Assembly (NCBI GenBank): GCA_903858815.1
Contig: CAIOKE010000238.1
Span: forward strand, 1 to 64,000
Direction of reading: 5' to 3'
DNA: 64,000 bases
From: an uncultured Planctomycetaceae bacterium
Lineage (GTDB): Bacteria > Planctomycetota > Planctomycetia > Planctomycetales > Planctomycetaceae
Every line of letters starts with the position of its first letter. Position 1 is the stretch's first letter. The translations under genes were made by a program, and so were the position numbers. The notes under the pieces were generated by a model. The model saw only the letters and a program-made list of their open reading frames with translations, ran no database searches and had not been told where the DNA came from. Of the stretch, positions 34,939 through 43,336 are shown in pieces.

Positions 34939-35615
34939 CGGACATAGTGATGTCCGGCCCTGTGTACGCATGTTTCGCTTTGGGTGTTTTTCTGAGTATT
35001 TTCCAGACTTTTTTTGGTCCATCCGGTTTTTGTGTGGATTTGGTATGATTTTGTGTTTTGGATGGGCGTCCGATGCAGGTTCGAGAGCTGTACCATGAGA
35101 TTCTGGGCTTGAAGCGGCCATGGTCGGTGGCGCATGTGGCCCTGAACCTGAAAGAGCAGCAGGGAGATGTGATTGCGGAGCATCCCTCTGGCACAAAATT
35201 CTTTCGTCCAGAGTGGTCGCTGACACTTCCCTGTTACGACCAGACTCCAGAGCGACAGTGGCGACACCTTGACAGTTGTCAGTTCAAGACACTCCTGCAC
35301 CCCAGTGTCCCGCGAGTCGACTGACCTGAGCATGGCGTCAAACAAGTTCAAGTGCCATGGGCGGAGAAAGGCAGTCGGTTCACTAGTCTCGTTCAGCGAT
35401 TTGCTATCGAGGTGCTGCTGGCGACGCAGACAGTCAAATTCGCAAGGGGCCTCCGGCGAACGAGGCGGGGCCAGCGTGGGCAACGTTCAAACGTACTTTC
35501 ATTGGGGGGAATTTACACCCCGAAGCACAGGCTGTATTTCGTGACTCCGGACTCCCAGGGTGATTCATCACAGTACGTGAAAAAAACCAATGGTGACTGC
35601 CACAGAGAACACTGA
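34939..35615 (+). pseudogene. Decayed ISL3-family transposase remnant
   Basis: A frame from about 35073 encodes MQVRELYHEILGLKRPWSVA, HPSGTKFFRPEWSLTLPCYD and TPERQWRHLDSCQFKTLLH, the typical N-terminal zinc-binding region of ISL3 (IS204/IS1001/IS1165) transposases. After VPRVD an in-frame TGA at 35322-35324 replaces the expected Cys. The same frame then continues with PEHGVKQVQVPWAEKGSRFT and FAIEVLLATQTVK up to about 35440. Beyond that the sequence is unrelated and the DDE catalytic domain is missing. Several expected Cys residues of the zinc site are also changed. A 7-bp hairpin (34939-34956, CGGACAT-AGTG-ATGTCCG) lies upstream, where the element end could be. It marks the left edge of the island. 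Confidence 0.75.
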
Positions 35616-35708
35616 GAGTCGCAATCGTCATCGATTGTGATCAGCATGCACGATTGGTAATGTTAGAGGGGGGCTTCCGTGAACATTGTGTCGGTGGGGT
35701 GAGTCGAA

Positions 35709-35927
35709 ATGAACGCAACCGATGAGTATCTGCTGGTTAACCAGACTGCGGAGCTACTCAGTGTTTCGGCAAACACCGTGCGGGCATGGGCCTCTACCGG
35801 GAAGTTGCAGGAGTATCGGCATCCTGTGAACAACTACCGACTTTTCAGGAAGGCAGAGGTCGAAGCATTGCTGCAGCAGATCGAAAACCCAACTCCCGTG
35901 ACACCAGCAATCCGTAAGGCAAAGTAG
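35709..35927 (+). CDS. Small helix-turn-helix protein (MerR/excisionase-like)
   Basis: This is a 72-residue DNA-binding protein. YLLVNQTAELLSVSANTVRA, WASTGKL and YRHPVNNYRLFRKAEVEALL form the winged helix-turn-helix of the excisionase/MerR (HTH_17) family. GGTGGGGTGAG precedes the ATG. It is the first gene of the BREX transcription unit and ends 2 bp before the next gene, so it may regulate the operon. It is unlike the WYL-domain BrxR regulators that commonly precede BREX loci. Confidence 0.85.
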   Translation: MNATDEYLLVNQTAELLSVSANTVRAWASTGKLQEYRHPVNNYRLFRKAEVEALLQQIENPTPVTPAIRKAK

Positions 35928-35929
35928 GC

Positions 35930-36529
35930 ATGGCACACAGAACGAAGAACTCGAGCGTTGTGGATGCCGAAGTTTCCGACATTGATCGCATTGCAAAACT
36001 ACGATTTGTGGTTGCGCGGTTTGGCGAAATGGATCGGGCGAAATGGTGGAACACGAAAGGGGTGCTTGCGAATCTTGGCGAGATGGCAATCAGCCGAGGT
36101 TTTGCAAAGACACATCTGTTTGCTCGCGCAAGAGCTGTCTTCGCAGTAGCTGCCCATCGCTGTGACGAAATCTTCAACCCACCGGACGCTTTCACTTTGT
36201 GGAAGCTGCCTGCAGAGATCGAAGACAGACTACAGGACGCATGGTCGCAATGGCTGGAAGATCCCACACCATGGACCGAGTTTCTGAATCGCGTGAATCA
36301 AGAGCAGAGTAACGATCTGCTCCAAATCCTCCTCAACCTTGATCTCATCACGGATGCAACAGCCGATCAGGTAAAGCGTCTGCGGAGAGCGGATGACTTC
36401 CGGTCGGTGCCCATTGCCGAAACGGCATCGATCGACGAAGGAATGGTTGCTCTGCTTGCGGCAGCGTTCTCACGAGGCGAGACAGGCAAACTGGCGGTCC
36501 CTTACATTGCCGGTGGGGGGATTGCATGA
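35930..36529 (+). CDS. brxE: BrxE-like BREX accessory protein
   Basis: This is a 199-residue protein. The segments IAKLRFVVARFGEMDRAKWW, NTKGVLANLGEMAISRGFAK and the HRCDEIFN...FTLWKLPAEIEDRLQ region match my recollection of the BrxE family: an N-terminal LR.lVarlGE....WW motif and a mid LFRLP-type motif. BrxE was defined in type VI BREX loci and its function is unknown. The sequence is largely helical with no catalytic motif. It overlaps the brxA start by 4 bp. The family call is from memory of the pattern and is less certain than its operon partners. Confidence 0.6.
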   Translation: MAHRTKNSSVVDAEVSDIDRIAKLRFVVARFGEMDRAKWWNTKGVLANLGEMAISRGFAKTHLFARARAVFAVAAHRCDEIFNPPDAFTLWKLPAEIEDRLQDAWSQWLEDPTPWTEFLNRVNQEQSNDLLQILLNLDLITDATADQVKRLRRADDFRSVPIAETASIDEGMVALLAAAFSRGETGKLAVPYIAGGGIA

Positions 36530-37305
36530 CAGTGCAAGACCGAGAAATTTCCTCCTTCCTTGCAATCAAGGGAATCTACATCGAAGAGACCTTTCGGGCC
36601 TTTCGTGACTGGGATCTGGATGCTTCACTCGAAGAAAATCTGAAGCAAATCCAAACTTCCAACTCTATCGGAGCGCCTTCCGCAGGGTGGCTGAGAAATT
36701 TTCTCTGGGTAACGCACAGACGGTATCGTGTCGTCGCTCAGTATCTGCCGCTCATTCAGCTTGCCAGGGCCGGATGGCACATAGATGAGTGGCGCCCTGT
36801 ACTGCTCTGGCATTCCTGCAGCACAGACGAGCTGTTGAGATTATTCATCTGCGACTGGTTGTTTTCCAAACGCGAAGAAGGGGTAGTGGCGATCACCGCT
36901 CATTCCGTCCGTGAGTTTCTGTCAGGGTTGATTAAGGAACGACTTGGTTCTGCTACAGCCTGGACGGAATCAACGCTTTCTCGTGCAGCGAGCAAGCTGC
37001 TTCGGACAGCCGTCGAATTTCGCCTGCTCGAAGGCCGAAAAATCAAAACCTTTGCTGCCTACCGAATTCCCGAATCAAGTTTCCTCTATTGTCTGCACAC
37101 GCTGATGGAGCGTGATAAAAGCACGCGACGGGTTGTGGACTCGCCGGACTGGCGCATCTTTCTGATGCAGTCACAAGATGTGGAAGAAGAGCTTCTTCGC
37201 TTGCATCAGTACGGCAAGCTGCGATTTGAGCGGGCTGGCACATTTCTTGAGCTGACTCTGCCCTGTGAACATACCGAGGAATTCATCAGGAGCCGAGCGG
37301 GATGA
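36526..37305 (+). CDS. brxA: BREX protein BrxA (DUF1819)
   Basis: This 259-residue protein fits the DUF1819/BrxA family: KGIYIEETFRAFRDWDLDAS then LEENLKQIQTSNSIGAPSAG near the start, and an all-helical body (ICDWLFSKREEGVVAITAHS, TLSRAASKLLRTAVEFRLLE). BrxA is a small DNA-binding protein of the BREX phage-defence system with a NusB-like fold. ATGA overlaps join it to the gene before and to brxB after, as in type I BREX loci. Confidence 0.85.
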   Translation: MTVQDREISSFLAIKGIYIEETFRAFRDWDLDASLEENLKQIQTSNSIGAPSAGWLRNFLWVTHRRYRVVAQYLPLIQLARAGWHIDEWRPVLLWHSCSTDELLRLFICDWLFSKREEGVVAITAHSVREFLSGLIKERLGSATAWTESTLSRAASKLLRTAVEFRLLEGRKIKTFAAYRIPESSFLYCLHTLMERDKSTRRVVDSPDWRIFLMQSQDVEEELLRLHQYGKLRFERAGTFLELTLPCEHTEEFIRSRAG

Positions 37306-37889
37306 GCGACTGGAAAGCACGCTTACGAGACAAGCTGGAGCCTGTTCTCAGCAAAGAGGATCCCCGTCCGGATATCAGCGCATACCGTGACATGCCACTA
37401 TGCATTTTTATCTATGAGCCTGCCGACGAGTTTGCATTACGACAGGAGCTTTCATTGCTGAAGACCCGACTCGAGCAGAAAGGCAAGCGCATCACCTGTG
37501 TTTCCCTGATGGACTGCATGGTCGAAGCTCTCGCGGAAGCAAGTGCTTCTTCGGAATCCCTGATTGAGAACGAAAGAATGCTCGGGCGCAACGGACACAA
37601 AACGGTGGCCCAGACAATACACCAGGTACTGAGTAAATCCGTTCCCCTTGACCAGTTGGTGCTCAAAAAAGTACCACCAGACAGTGATCCCAAACGTGAC
37701 ATTCTGTGGATCACGCGGGTCGGCGCTCTCTACCCCTGCTACCGAACATCGACGCTGATCGAGCATTTTCAGGCAAAGCTGGAAATCCCTGGTGTGCTGT
37801 TTTATCCCGGACAGATCATCCCGCCGGCGGGATTGAGTTTTATGGGCGTCCACGAAGCCGAACACAACTACCGAGCCAAAGTGTTTTGA
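37302..37889 (+). CDS. brxB: BREX protein BrxB (DUF1788)
   Basis: This is a 195-residue member of DUF1788. PLCIFIYEPADEFALRQELS, the central helix region and the C-terminal ILWITRVGALYPCYRTSTLI, then VPGVLFYPG-like LEIPGVLFYPG and a final NYRAKVF, are standard BrxB features. It is required for BREX function in type I systems, though its biochemical role is unresolved. It starts 4 bp inside brxA and ends 14 bp before brxC. Confidence 0.9.
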   Translation: MSDWKARLRDKLEPVLSKEDPRPDISAYRDMPLCIFIYEPADEFALRQELSLLKTRLEQKGKRITCVSLMDCMVEALAEASASSESLIENERMLGRNGHKTVAQTIHQVLSKSVPLDQLVLKKVPPDSDPKRDILWITRVGALYPCYRTSTLIEHFQAKLEIPGVLFYPGQIIPPAGLSFMGVHEAEHNYRAKVF

Positions 37890-37903
37890 CAGGAACGAAA
37901 TCA

Positions 37904-40900
37904 ATGCCTCTGAAGTTCATCAACGAGGTCTTCGCCCGAGATATTCATCGCGACATTCGCGAAGTCATCAAGGTCGACCAGACGGATGAAGATGTCATTC
38001 GTTCGGAAATTGGCGAATACGTCGTCACGAGGACGATCCTCAGTAATTTTGTCGAGATCCTCGAGGCTTACAGTGCTGCGCCCAATAAGCCGAGCGATCG
38101 TATGGCCATCTGGATCTCCGGATTCTTTGGCTCCGGTAAATCCAGCTTTGCCAAGCTGCTGGGATTGGCGCTGGCCAATCAGCAGCTCGGCAGCGATACC
38201 ACGAGCGACCTGCTGGCAAGACACATCGGCGACCCGAAAGTTCAGGTGCTGATCAAAACGATCGTCGAAAAAATCCCGACGAATGCCGTCATTTTTGACG
38301 TCGCAACCGAACGTGGCGTCATGCACGGCAATCAGATGCTGACCGAAATCATGTATCGGCAGTTGCTGGAACACCTGGGATACGCTTCAGACCTCGATCT
38401 GGCGGAGCTGGAAATCACGCTGGAGGGCGAGGGAAGACTCGACGCATTCCGGAAAACATACAAGAAGCTCTATCCAAAGAAAGACTGGGATAAGAGTAAG
38501 AACCTGATTGCATTTGCCATGAACGAAGCCAGCCGCGTCATGCATGAGCTGGAACCGGAAACCTATTCCTCTCCGGATTCCTGGATCCGCGGGGCTCGGG
38601 AACGCGCAGATGTCAGCCCCAACCACCTCGCAGATCGCTGCAGGGAACTCACGGCTCGCCGTGGCGAAAACCGCAATCTTGTGTTCGTCATCGACGAGGT
38701 CGGCCAGTTTGTCGCACGGACCGTCAATAAGATGCTCGACCTTCAGGGCATCGTTCAGGCTCTCGGTCGCGTCGGTCAGGGCAAATTCTGGGTCGTTGTG
38801 ACATCTCAGGAAAAACTGAGTGAGTTGGTCGGCGGCCTGGATGATTCACGCGTAGAGCTTGCCCGCCTGATGGACCGGTTTCCGTTGCAGGTACACCTGG
38901 AACCGAACGACATCTCAGAAGTCACCAGCAAACGCGTTCTGGCAAAGAAAGCCAATGCCGAACAGCAACTGGCAGACCTGTATGAAGCCAATCGAGGAAG
39001 CCTGACCGCTAACACAAACCTGACAGCCGACATTCGCCTGCCACAGGTTGCACGGCAGAACTTCATCGATCTGTACCCGATGCTGCCGTATCAGGTTGAT
39101 TTTGTTATTCACGTTGTGTCGGGGCTGCGAACTCAGGGCGGAGCCAGTCGCCACGTTGGCGGAGCCAATCGAACTGTCATCAAGCTGGCTCAGCAGTTGC
39201 TGGCCCATCCCAAGGTTGGTTTGGGAGATCGGGAAATCGGACAACTGGTCACCTGCGAGCACATTTATGATCTGGTTCGTGACAATATTGACAGCACTAT
39301 TCGCGAAAAAATCGATCGTATTCCTTCAGAAGTCACCCACCCGTTTGCACAAAAGGTTGCCAAAGCGATCTGTTTGCTGCAGTTCGTGAAGAACATTCAT
39401 CGCACTGCAGAAAATATCGCATCGACACTCTACCCCGGCGTGGGAGCGGATGCCGTTCGAGCCAGTGTCGACCAGGCTCTGCAGGCGTTAATTGACTCTC
39501 ACAAAATCCGGCTGGGTGACGACGGTTATCGCATTCCAACGCCGACGGAAGACGACTGGGAAACGCAGCGGGCCAGTCTGAAGCCGAAGCGTGCTGATGC
39601 AAACGCCATTCTGCGTGAAACGATGGAGAAGCTCTGGCAGCCACAGCCTGCACACACGTTTCTGCAAACACGAGTGTTCAAAGGCAGCCTGTATCTGGAC
39701 GGTCGTGAACGGGTGAAGGGAGACCTGACGTTTCAGGTCCGGCTGGCCGAGGACGACAAGGACGATTACGACCGACTGAAGGCAGAGTTGCGTCCACAGA
39801 GTCAGGTGGAAACATCGACGATATTCTGGGTCATCCCTGTCAGTGAACAAATTGACAAAGAAGTCACGGAAGTTTTTCGCTCGAAGGAGATGATCACCAA
39901 AAAGGAACGGGGGGCACATACAGCTGCGGAAGCACGACTGCTGTCGGAAGAGGGCCGTCGTCGCGACAACCATCGTGGTGAAGTGCGCCGTCTGCTGGAA
40001 CGAGCCGCTCTGACGTCAGTGGCGTATTTTCAGGGGAAAGACCGCAGTCCCGATGAAAATGACGTCACAGTCATTAAGGCTGCTGAAGGGATGATGGCGA
40101 GGGCGCTGCCAGAGGTTTTTGATCGATTTGCAGATGGGGCAGCCCGAGTCAGTCGTCGTGATCTGGATGCGATTCTAACCAGTGAAGACCTGCGAGGTCT
40201 GCCAGCCGTCTATACAGAGCTGAAACTTCTGAGAAACGAAGGCAGCTCCGTGGTGCTGAACACGGAATCCGGGCCACTGGCGGAAATGCTCACCTGGATC
40301 AATAACAAAAGTGATTACGGAATTAATCCCACGGGCAAAGCGTTGGAAAGTGAGTTTGGTGGCACCCCGTATGGCTGGGATGTCGATGTCATCAAGCTGT
40401 TCGCATTGTCGCTATTGCGCAGCGGGCAGGTGACGGTGACCAGCCAGGGTGTGACCATTGAATCTGTCGTCGATTTGGGAGCAGTCGACGCATTTACCAA
40501 CAACACCAAATTCAGGGCCTGCACATTTCGCCCGAAGAAAGTGCTGGACTTTGCAGAGATTCTGAAGGCTGGAACAGCATTCGAGCAGACGTTTGGAGAG
40601 AAGATCTCCAGCCTGACGCAGGAACAGGTCGCTCAGGCAATACGCGCGAAGGCAATCAGTTGTCAACGGGATTTGCGATCAGTGTTGTCACTGTTGGAAC
40701 GGCACCAGTTGCCGGGCGGTGAGTTGTTCACCTCGTCCATCAGTCAGATGGAACAGATCTCCACGGCCAATGAAGAAGAGGTCATTCTCAGCTTCGCTGG
40801 TGGACACGAGAGACTGAAGGATGCCCTCGCGAAAGCGGCCGACATCAGCAAGACTATTGCTGAGCCTCAACTTCATATCTTAAGTCGCGCTCGAAAAGTG

Positions 40901-41449
40901 TTGCATCATCATTGGCCATTTCTGGCGCATGAGCCTGCAACATCAGATCAGGATCGCCAGAAAGCCGACGAACTTTCTGAATTGATGCAGCGGGAAACAT
41001 TTTACCGGGAACTGCCCAGGATTGATCAGGCGTCCGGCCATCTCGACAGGCTTTACCGGCGAGCATTTTCAGAAGCCGTTGCGGAGCGAGCAGAGGGCTA
41101 CCTCGTCGCTGGAGACCAGCTGAAATCAACGACCGGCTGGGACCAGTTAAGCGATGATCAGAAAAATCGCATTGCTGAACCGCTGGCACGCCGAACCAGC
41201 AAAGAGGTTTCTGAATCGACACCCATCCCGCAGTTACGTTCCGACATCGACGCTCGCGACAAGCGTCTGTCGGATGCGATTGCGGAAGTTCATCGTTTGA
41301 TTGAAGGTGACAGAATTGTGCAGATCAAAGTTGTCACGCACTTTTCCAGCGGCATCGACACCGAAGAGCAGCTCGACGCCGCCATCGGATCGCTTCGGGA
41401 CGAGTGTCTGCACCATATCGGCAAGAACAAACGCGTATTGATTCAGTAG
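37904..41449 (+). CDS. brxC: BREX P-loop ATPase BrxC (DUF499-type)
   Basis: This is an 1181-residue ATPase. The start at 37904 (MPLKFINEVFARDIHRDIRE) follows an AGGAA box and matches family N-termini; the open frame upstream overlaps brxB and is not coding. Walker A is GFFGSGKSS at residues 73-81, and Walker B (LVFVIDEVGQF) has Asp264-Glu265. The long C-terminal part is helical. BrxC/PglY forms the large NTPase of the BREX complex with PglX and PglZ. It is normally followed directly by pglX; here two extra genes intervene. Confidence 0.94.
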   Translation: MPLKFINEVFARDIHRDIREVIKVDQTDEDVIRSEIGEYVVTRTILSNFVEILEAYSAAPNKPSDRMAIWISGFFGSGKSSFAKLLGLALANQQLGSDTTSDLLARHIGDPKVQVLIKTIVEKIPTNAVIFDVATERGVMHGNQMLTEIMYRQLLEHLGYASDLDLAELEITLEGEGRLDAFRKTYKKLYPKKDWDKSKNLIAFAMNEASRVMHELEPETYSSPDSWIRGARERADVSPNHLADRCRELTARRGENRNLVFVIDEVGQFVARTVNKMLDLQGIVQALGRVGQGKFWVVVTSQEKLSELVGGLDDSRVELARLMDRFPLQVHLEPNDISEVTSKRVLAKKANAEQQLADLYEANRGSLTANTNLTADIRLPQVARQNFIDLYPMLPYQVDFVIHVVSGLRTQGGASRHVGGANRTVIKLAQQLLAHPKVGLGDREIGQLVTCEHIYDLVRDNIDSTIREKIDRIPSEVTHPFAQKVAKAICLLQFVKNIHRTAENIASTLYPGVGADAVRASVDQALQALIDSHKIRLGDDGYRIPTPTEDDWETQRASLKPKRADANAILRETMEKLWQPQPAHTFLQTRVFKGSLYLDGRERVKGDLTFQVRLAEDDKDDYDRLKAELRPQSQVETSTIFWVIPVSEQIDKEVTEVFRSKEMITKKERGAHTAAEARLLSEEGRRRDNHRGEVRRLLERAALTSVAYFQGKDRSPDENDVTVIKAAEGMMARALPEVFDRFADGAARVSRRDLDAILTSEDLRGLPAVYTELKLLRNEGSSVVLNTESGPLAEMLTWINNKSDYGINPTGKALESEFGGTPYGWDVDVIKLFALSLLRSGQVTVTSQGVTIESVVDLGAVDAFTNNTKFRACTFRPKKVLDFAEILKAGTAFEQTFGEKISSLTQEQVAQAIRAKAISCQRDLRSVLSLLERHQLPGGELFTSSISQMEQISTANEEEVILSFAGGHERLKDALAKAADISKTIAEPQLHILSRARKVLHHHWPFLAHEPATSDQDRQKADELSELMQRETFYRELPRIDQASGHLDRLYRRAFSEAVAERAEGYLVAGDQLKSTTGWDQLSDDQKNRIAEPLARRTSKEVSESTPIPQLRSDIDARDKRLSDAIAEVHRLIEGDRIVQIKVVTHFSSGIDTEEQLDAAIGSLRDECLHHIGKNKRVLIQ

Positions 41450-41487
41450 CCCGACGTTATGAATATTGGAAATAGACGAGGTATTCA

Positions 41488-42525
41488 ATGATTTTGCACA
41501 ACCTGCGTGTAGAGAACTTTCGCGGGATGACCAATGTCCACTTCAACGGTCTTGCCCCGCTGAGTATCGTTGTGGGCTCGAATAATGCAGGCAAAAGTAC
41601 TGCTCTCGAGGCAGCAACATTACTTCTGCGACCATTCGACCCGTCACAGTGGGTACAGGTGGCCAAACACCGCGACATTGACATGAATCTTGTCGATGGC
41701 CTTTGGTCCTTGTTCCCTACCGATACTCCCCTGTATCTCGAGGATGGACCAAAGCAGACGAGGCCTCTGCGTGTTAGTGGTCGCGTCTCTAACGCTGAGC
41801 GTGAACTGACTGCTGAAGCAATTGCCAGTTTAAGTTGGGACGCGGAATCGGATCAGGAAGTGACTCTTGATGTACGGGCGACTGTCAAAGCCGATGGACA
41901 CGAACCCAAACGGCATAAAATGGAGTTCAGGCACAAATCGAGGGCGGAGTTCGGCACGGACGTCTTTCTCTTCCGCGCGTTTACTGTCACACCGGCAACG
42001 CATCGCTCAACGAGTCTCCTGGTCGATCATCTGAGCAATGCAATTGACGACGGGCAAAAGGGGCTTGCCGTAGATTTGCTCAAACGTTTTGATGAGGATG
42101 TTGTGGACCTTGATGTAAGTACAAGCAGGGGGCGGTATGCAGTTCGTGTGACCCACAAATCAAGAGGTGTGGTGGACCTCGCATCGTTCGGCGATGGTAT
42201 GCGAAGAGCCACTGCCCTGGCCCTGTCCCTGGCCAGGGCACATGGTGGGTTACTTCTGATAGATGAGATTGAAACTGGGATTCATCCGACAATTCTGCCT
42301 GACATTCTCTCGCGTCTGCTCGTAGCCGCAGAAGAGGCTGACGTTCAGTTGCTGGCAACAACGCATAGTCTTGAAGCGATTGACGGATTGCTCGCTGCCA
42401 CGATGGATAGGCCTGACAGCACCGTCGCATTCTACGTTAAGAAAACCAAAGACGGGCACGTTGTACGTCGCTATGACCAGCCGACTCTTGTTTCACATAG
42501 AGAGGCAGGGCTTGATCTGCGATGA
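41488..42525 (+). CDS. OLD/RecF-like ABC-type ATPase embedded in the BREX operon
   Basis: This 345-residue ATPase starts MILHNLRVENFRGMTNVHF, the usual opening of OLD/AAA_15/AAA_21 proteins. Walker A GSNNAGKST lies at residues 30-38, the ABC signature SFGDGMRRATALALSLA from 233, Walker B GLLLIDEIETGIH with Asp259-Glu260, and the H-loop LLATTHS with His293. The coiled-coil arm is short. It carries no TOPRIM domain itself; the next gene, overlapping by 4 bp (ATGA), supplies a TOPRIM-like protein. Split ATPase plus TOPRIM pairs are known in phage defence (PARIS AriA/AriB; Gabija GajA is the fused analogue). It sits between brxC and pglX and is probably co-expressed with BREX. Confidence 0.88.
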   Translation: MILHNLRVENFRGMTNVHFNGLAPLSIVVGSNNAGKSTALEAATLLLRPFDPSQWVQVAKHRDIDMNLVDGLWSLFPTDTPLYLEDGPKQTRPLRVSGRVSNAERELTAEAIASLSWDAESDQEVTLDVRATVKADGHEPKRHKMEFRHKSRAEFGTDVFLFRAFTVTPATHRSTSLLVDHLSNAIDDGQKGLAVDLLKRFDEDVVDLDVSTSRGRYAVRVTHKSRGVVDLASFGDGMRRATALALSLARAHGGLLLIDEIETGIHPTILPDILSRLLVAAEEADVQLLATTHSLEAIDGLLAATMDRPDSTVAFYVKKTKDGHVVRRYDQPTLVSHREAGLDLR

Positions 42526-43328
42526 AACGTTTTATCTATATCATCACCGAGGGCGTACACGATGTGTTGCTGATCTCACAGGTTCTGCAGCGTGGTTTTG
42601 GCCTCTCCGTGATCAAGAACGAAGCGGGGTTGCCTCAAAACGCCAAGAGCTGGTTGAAGATGTTTCCCTGGCCAATTAAGGGCGACATCACGCGCCGAGC
42701 TGTCCCAACTCCGGAGTTCCTCGAGAACGACGCGGTCTTTGTGGGAATCAGTAATGCCAGAGGGATCGGAGAGATCAGAAAACGCCTCAGTGCTGATTTC
42801 GAGGCCTTCTATCGTGAAGATGGCTGGTTCCCTGGTGGTTTAGGAATAATCCTTGATACCGACGACAAAGCTCCTGAAAAACGTTTTCGGGAGTTCGCAG
42901 ATCTGATTGAGCAAACCGGGTTTCCGCGGCCAACTGTGCTTGATTCTGTGGCAGAGTTAGGAGAACAGTGTGCCGGTGTGTTCTCTTTTCCCGGCGGTGG
43001 CCAACCGGGCACGCTGGAGGATGTCCTGATTCCGCTTGCTGGCACACGATTTCCTGATCTGCATGCACATGCAACTTCGTTCGTGCAGACTTGGCAACAG
43101 CAGGATGCAGCTTCCCCGTCAAATGATCACGAGGAATTACGGAAGCCCAAAGGCGGGCTCAAGGCGACACTTTCCGCAATGGTCAGTCTACTCAAACCCG
43201 GTAAGGGCCTTGCGTCTTCCATCGAGGATCAGAGATGGATTCCTGATGACATAAGCAGCTGTCTGCCTCTGAATCCGCTGATGGCGTTTCTTAACGCACT
43301 TCTGCTCGAACGCAAAGACGAGAACTGA
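42522..43328 (+). CDS. TOPRIM-like partner of the embedded ATPase (DUF3226/DUF4435-like)
   Basis: This is a 268-residue protein. FIYIITEGVHDVLLISQVLQ has the TOPRIM-type acidic residue Glu10 followed by G..D. GGLGIILDTDDKAPEKRF gives the DxD motif (Asp112, Asp114) on a predicted strand. These are the metal-binding signatures of TOPRIM nucleases or primases, and the layout resembles the DUF3226 family. With its partner it would make a two-subunit OLD-type nuclease or toxin. It starts inside the ATPase stop (ATGA) and ends 8 bp before pglX. Catalysis is inferred from two motifs only. Confidence 0.7.
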   Translation: MKRFIYIITEGVHDVLLISQVLQRGFGLSVIKNEAGLPQNAKSWLKMFPWPIKGDITRRAVPTPEFLENDAVFVGISNARGIGEIRKRLSADFEAFYREDGWFPGGLGIILDTDDKAPEKRFREFADLIEQTGFPRPTVLDSVAELGEQCAGVFSFPGGGQPGTLEDVLIPLAGTRFPDLHAHATSFVQTWQQQDAASPSNDHEELRKPKGGLKATLSAMVSLLKPGKGLASSIEDQRWIPDDISSCLPLNPLMAFLNALLLERKDEN

Positions 43329-43336
43329 TCGCCCCC

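Noticed and set aside
23568-35324. TGA recoding, suggested by two in-frame TGA codons in broken genes
   Set aside because: TGA is the normal stop of groEL and other intact genes here, and both interrupted genes look like decay products.
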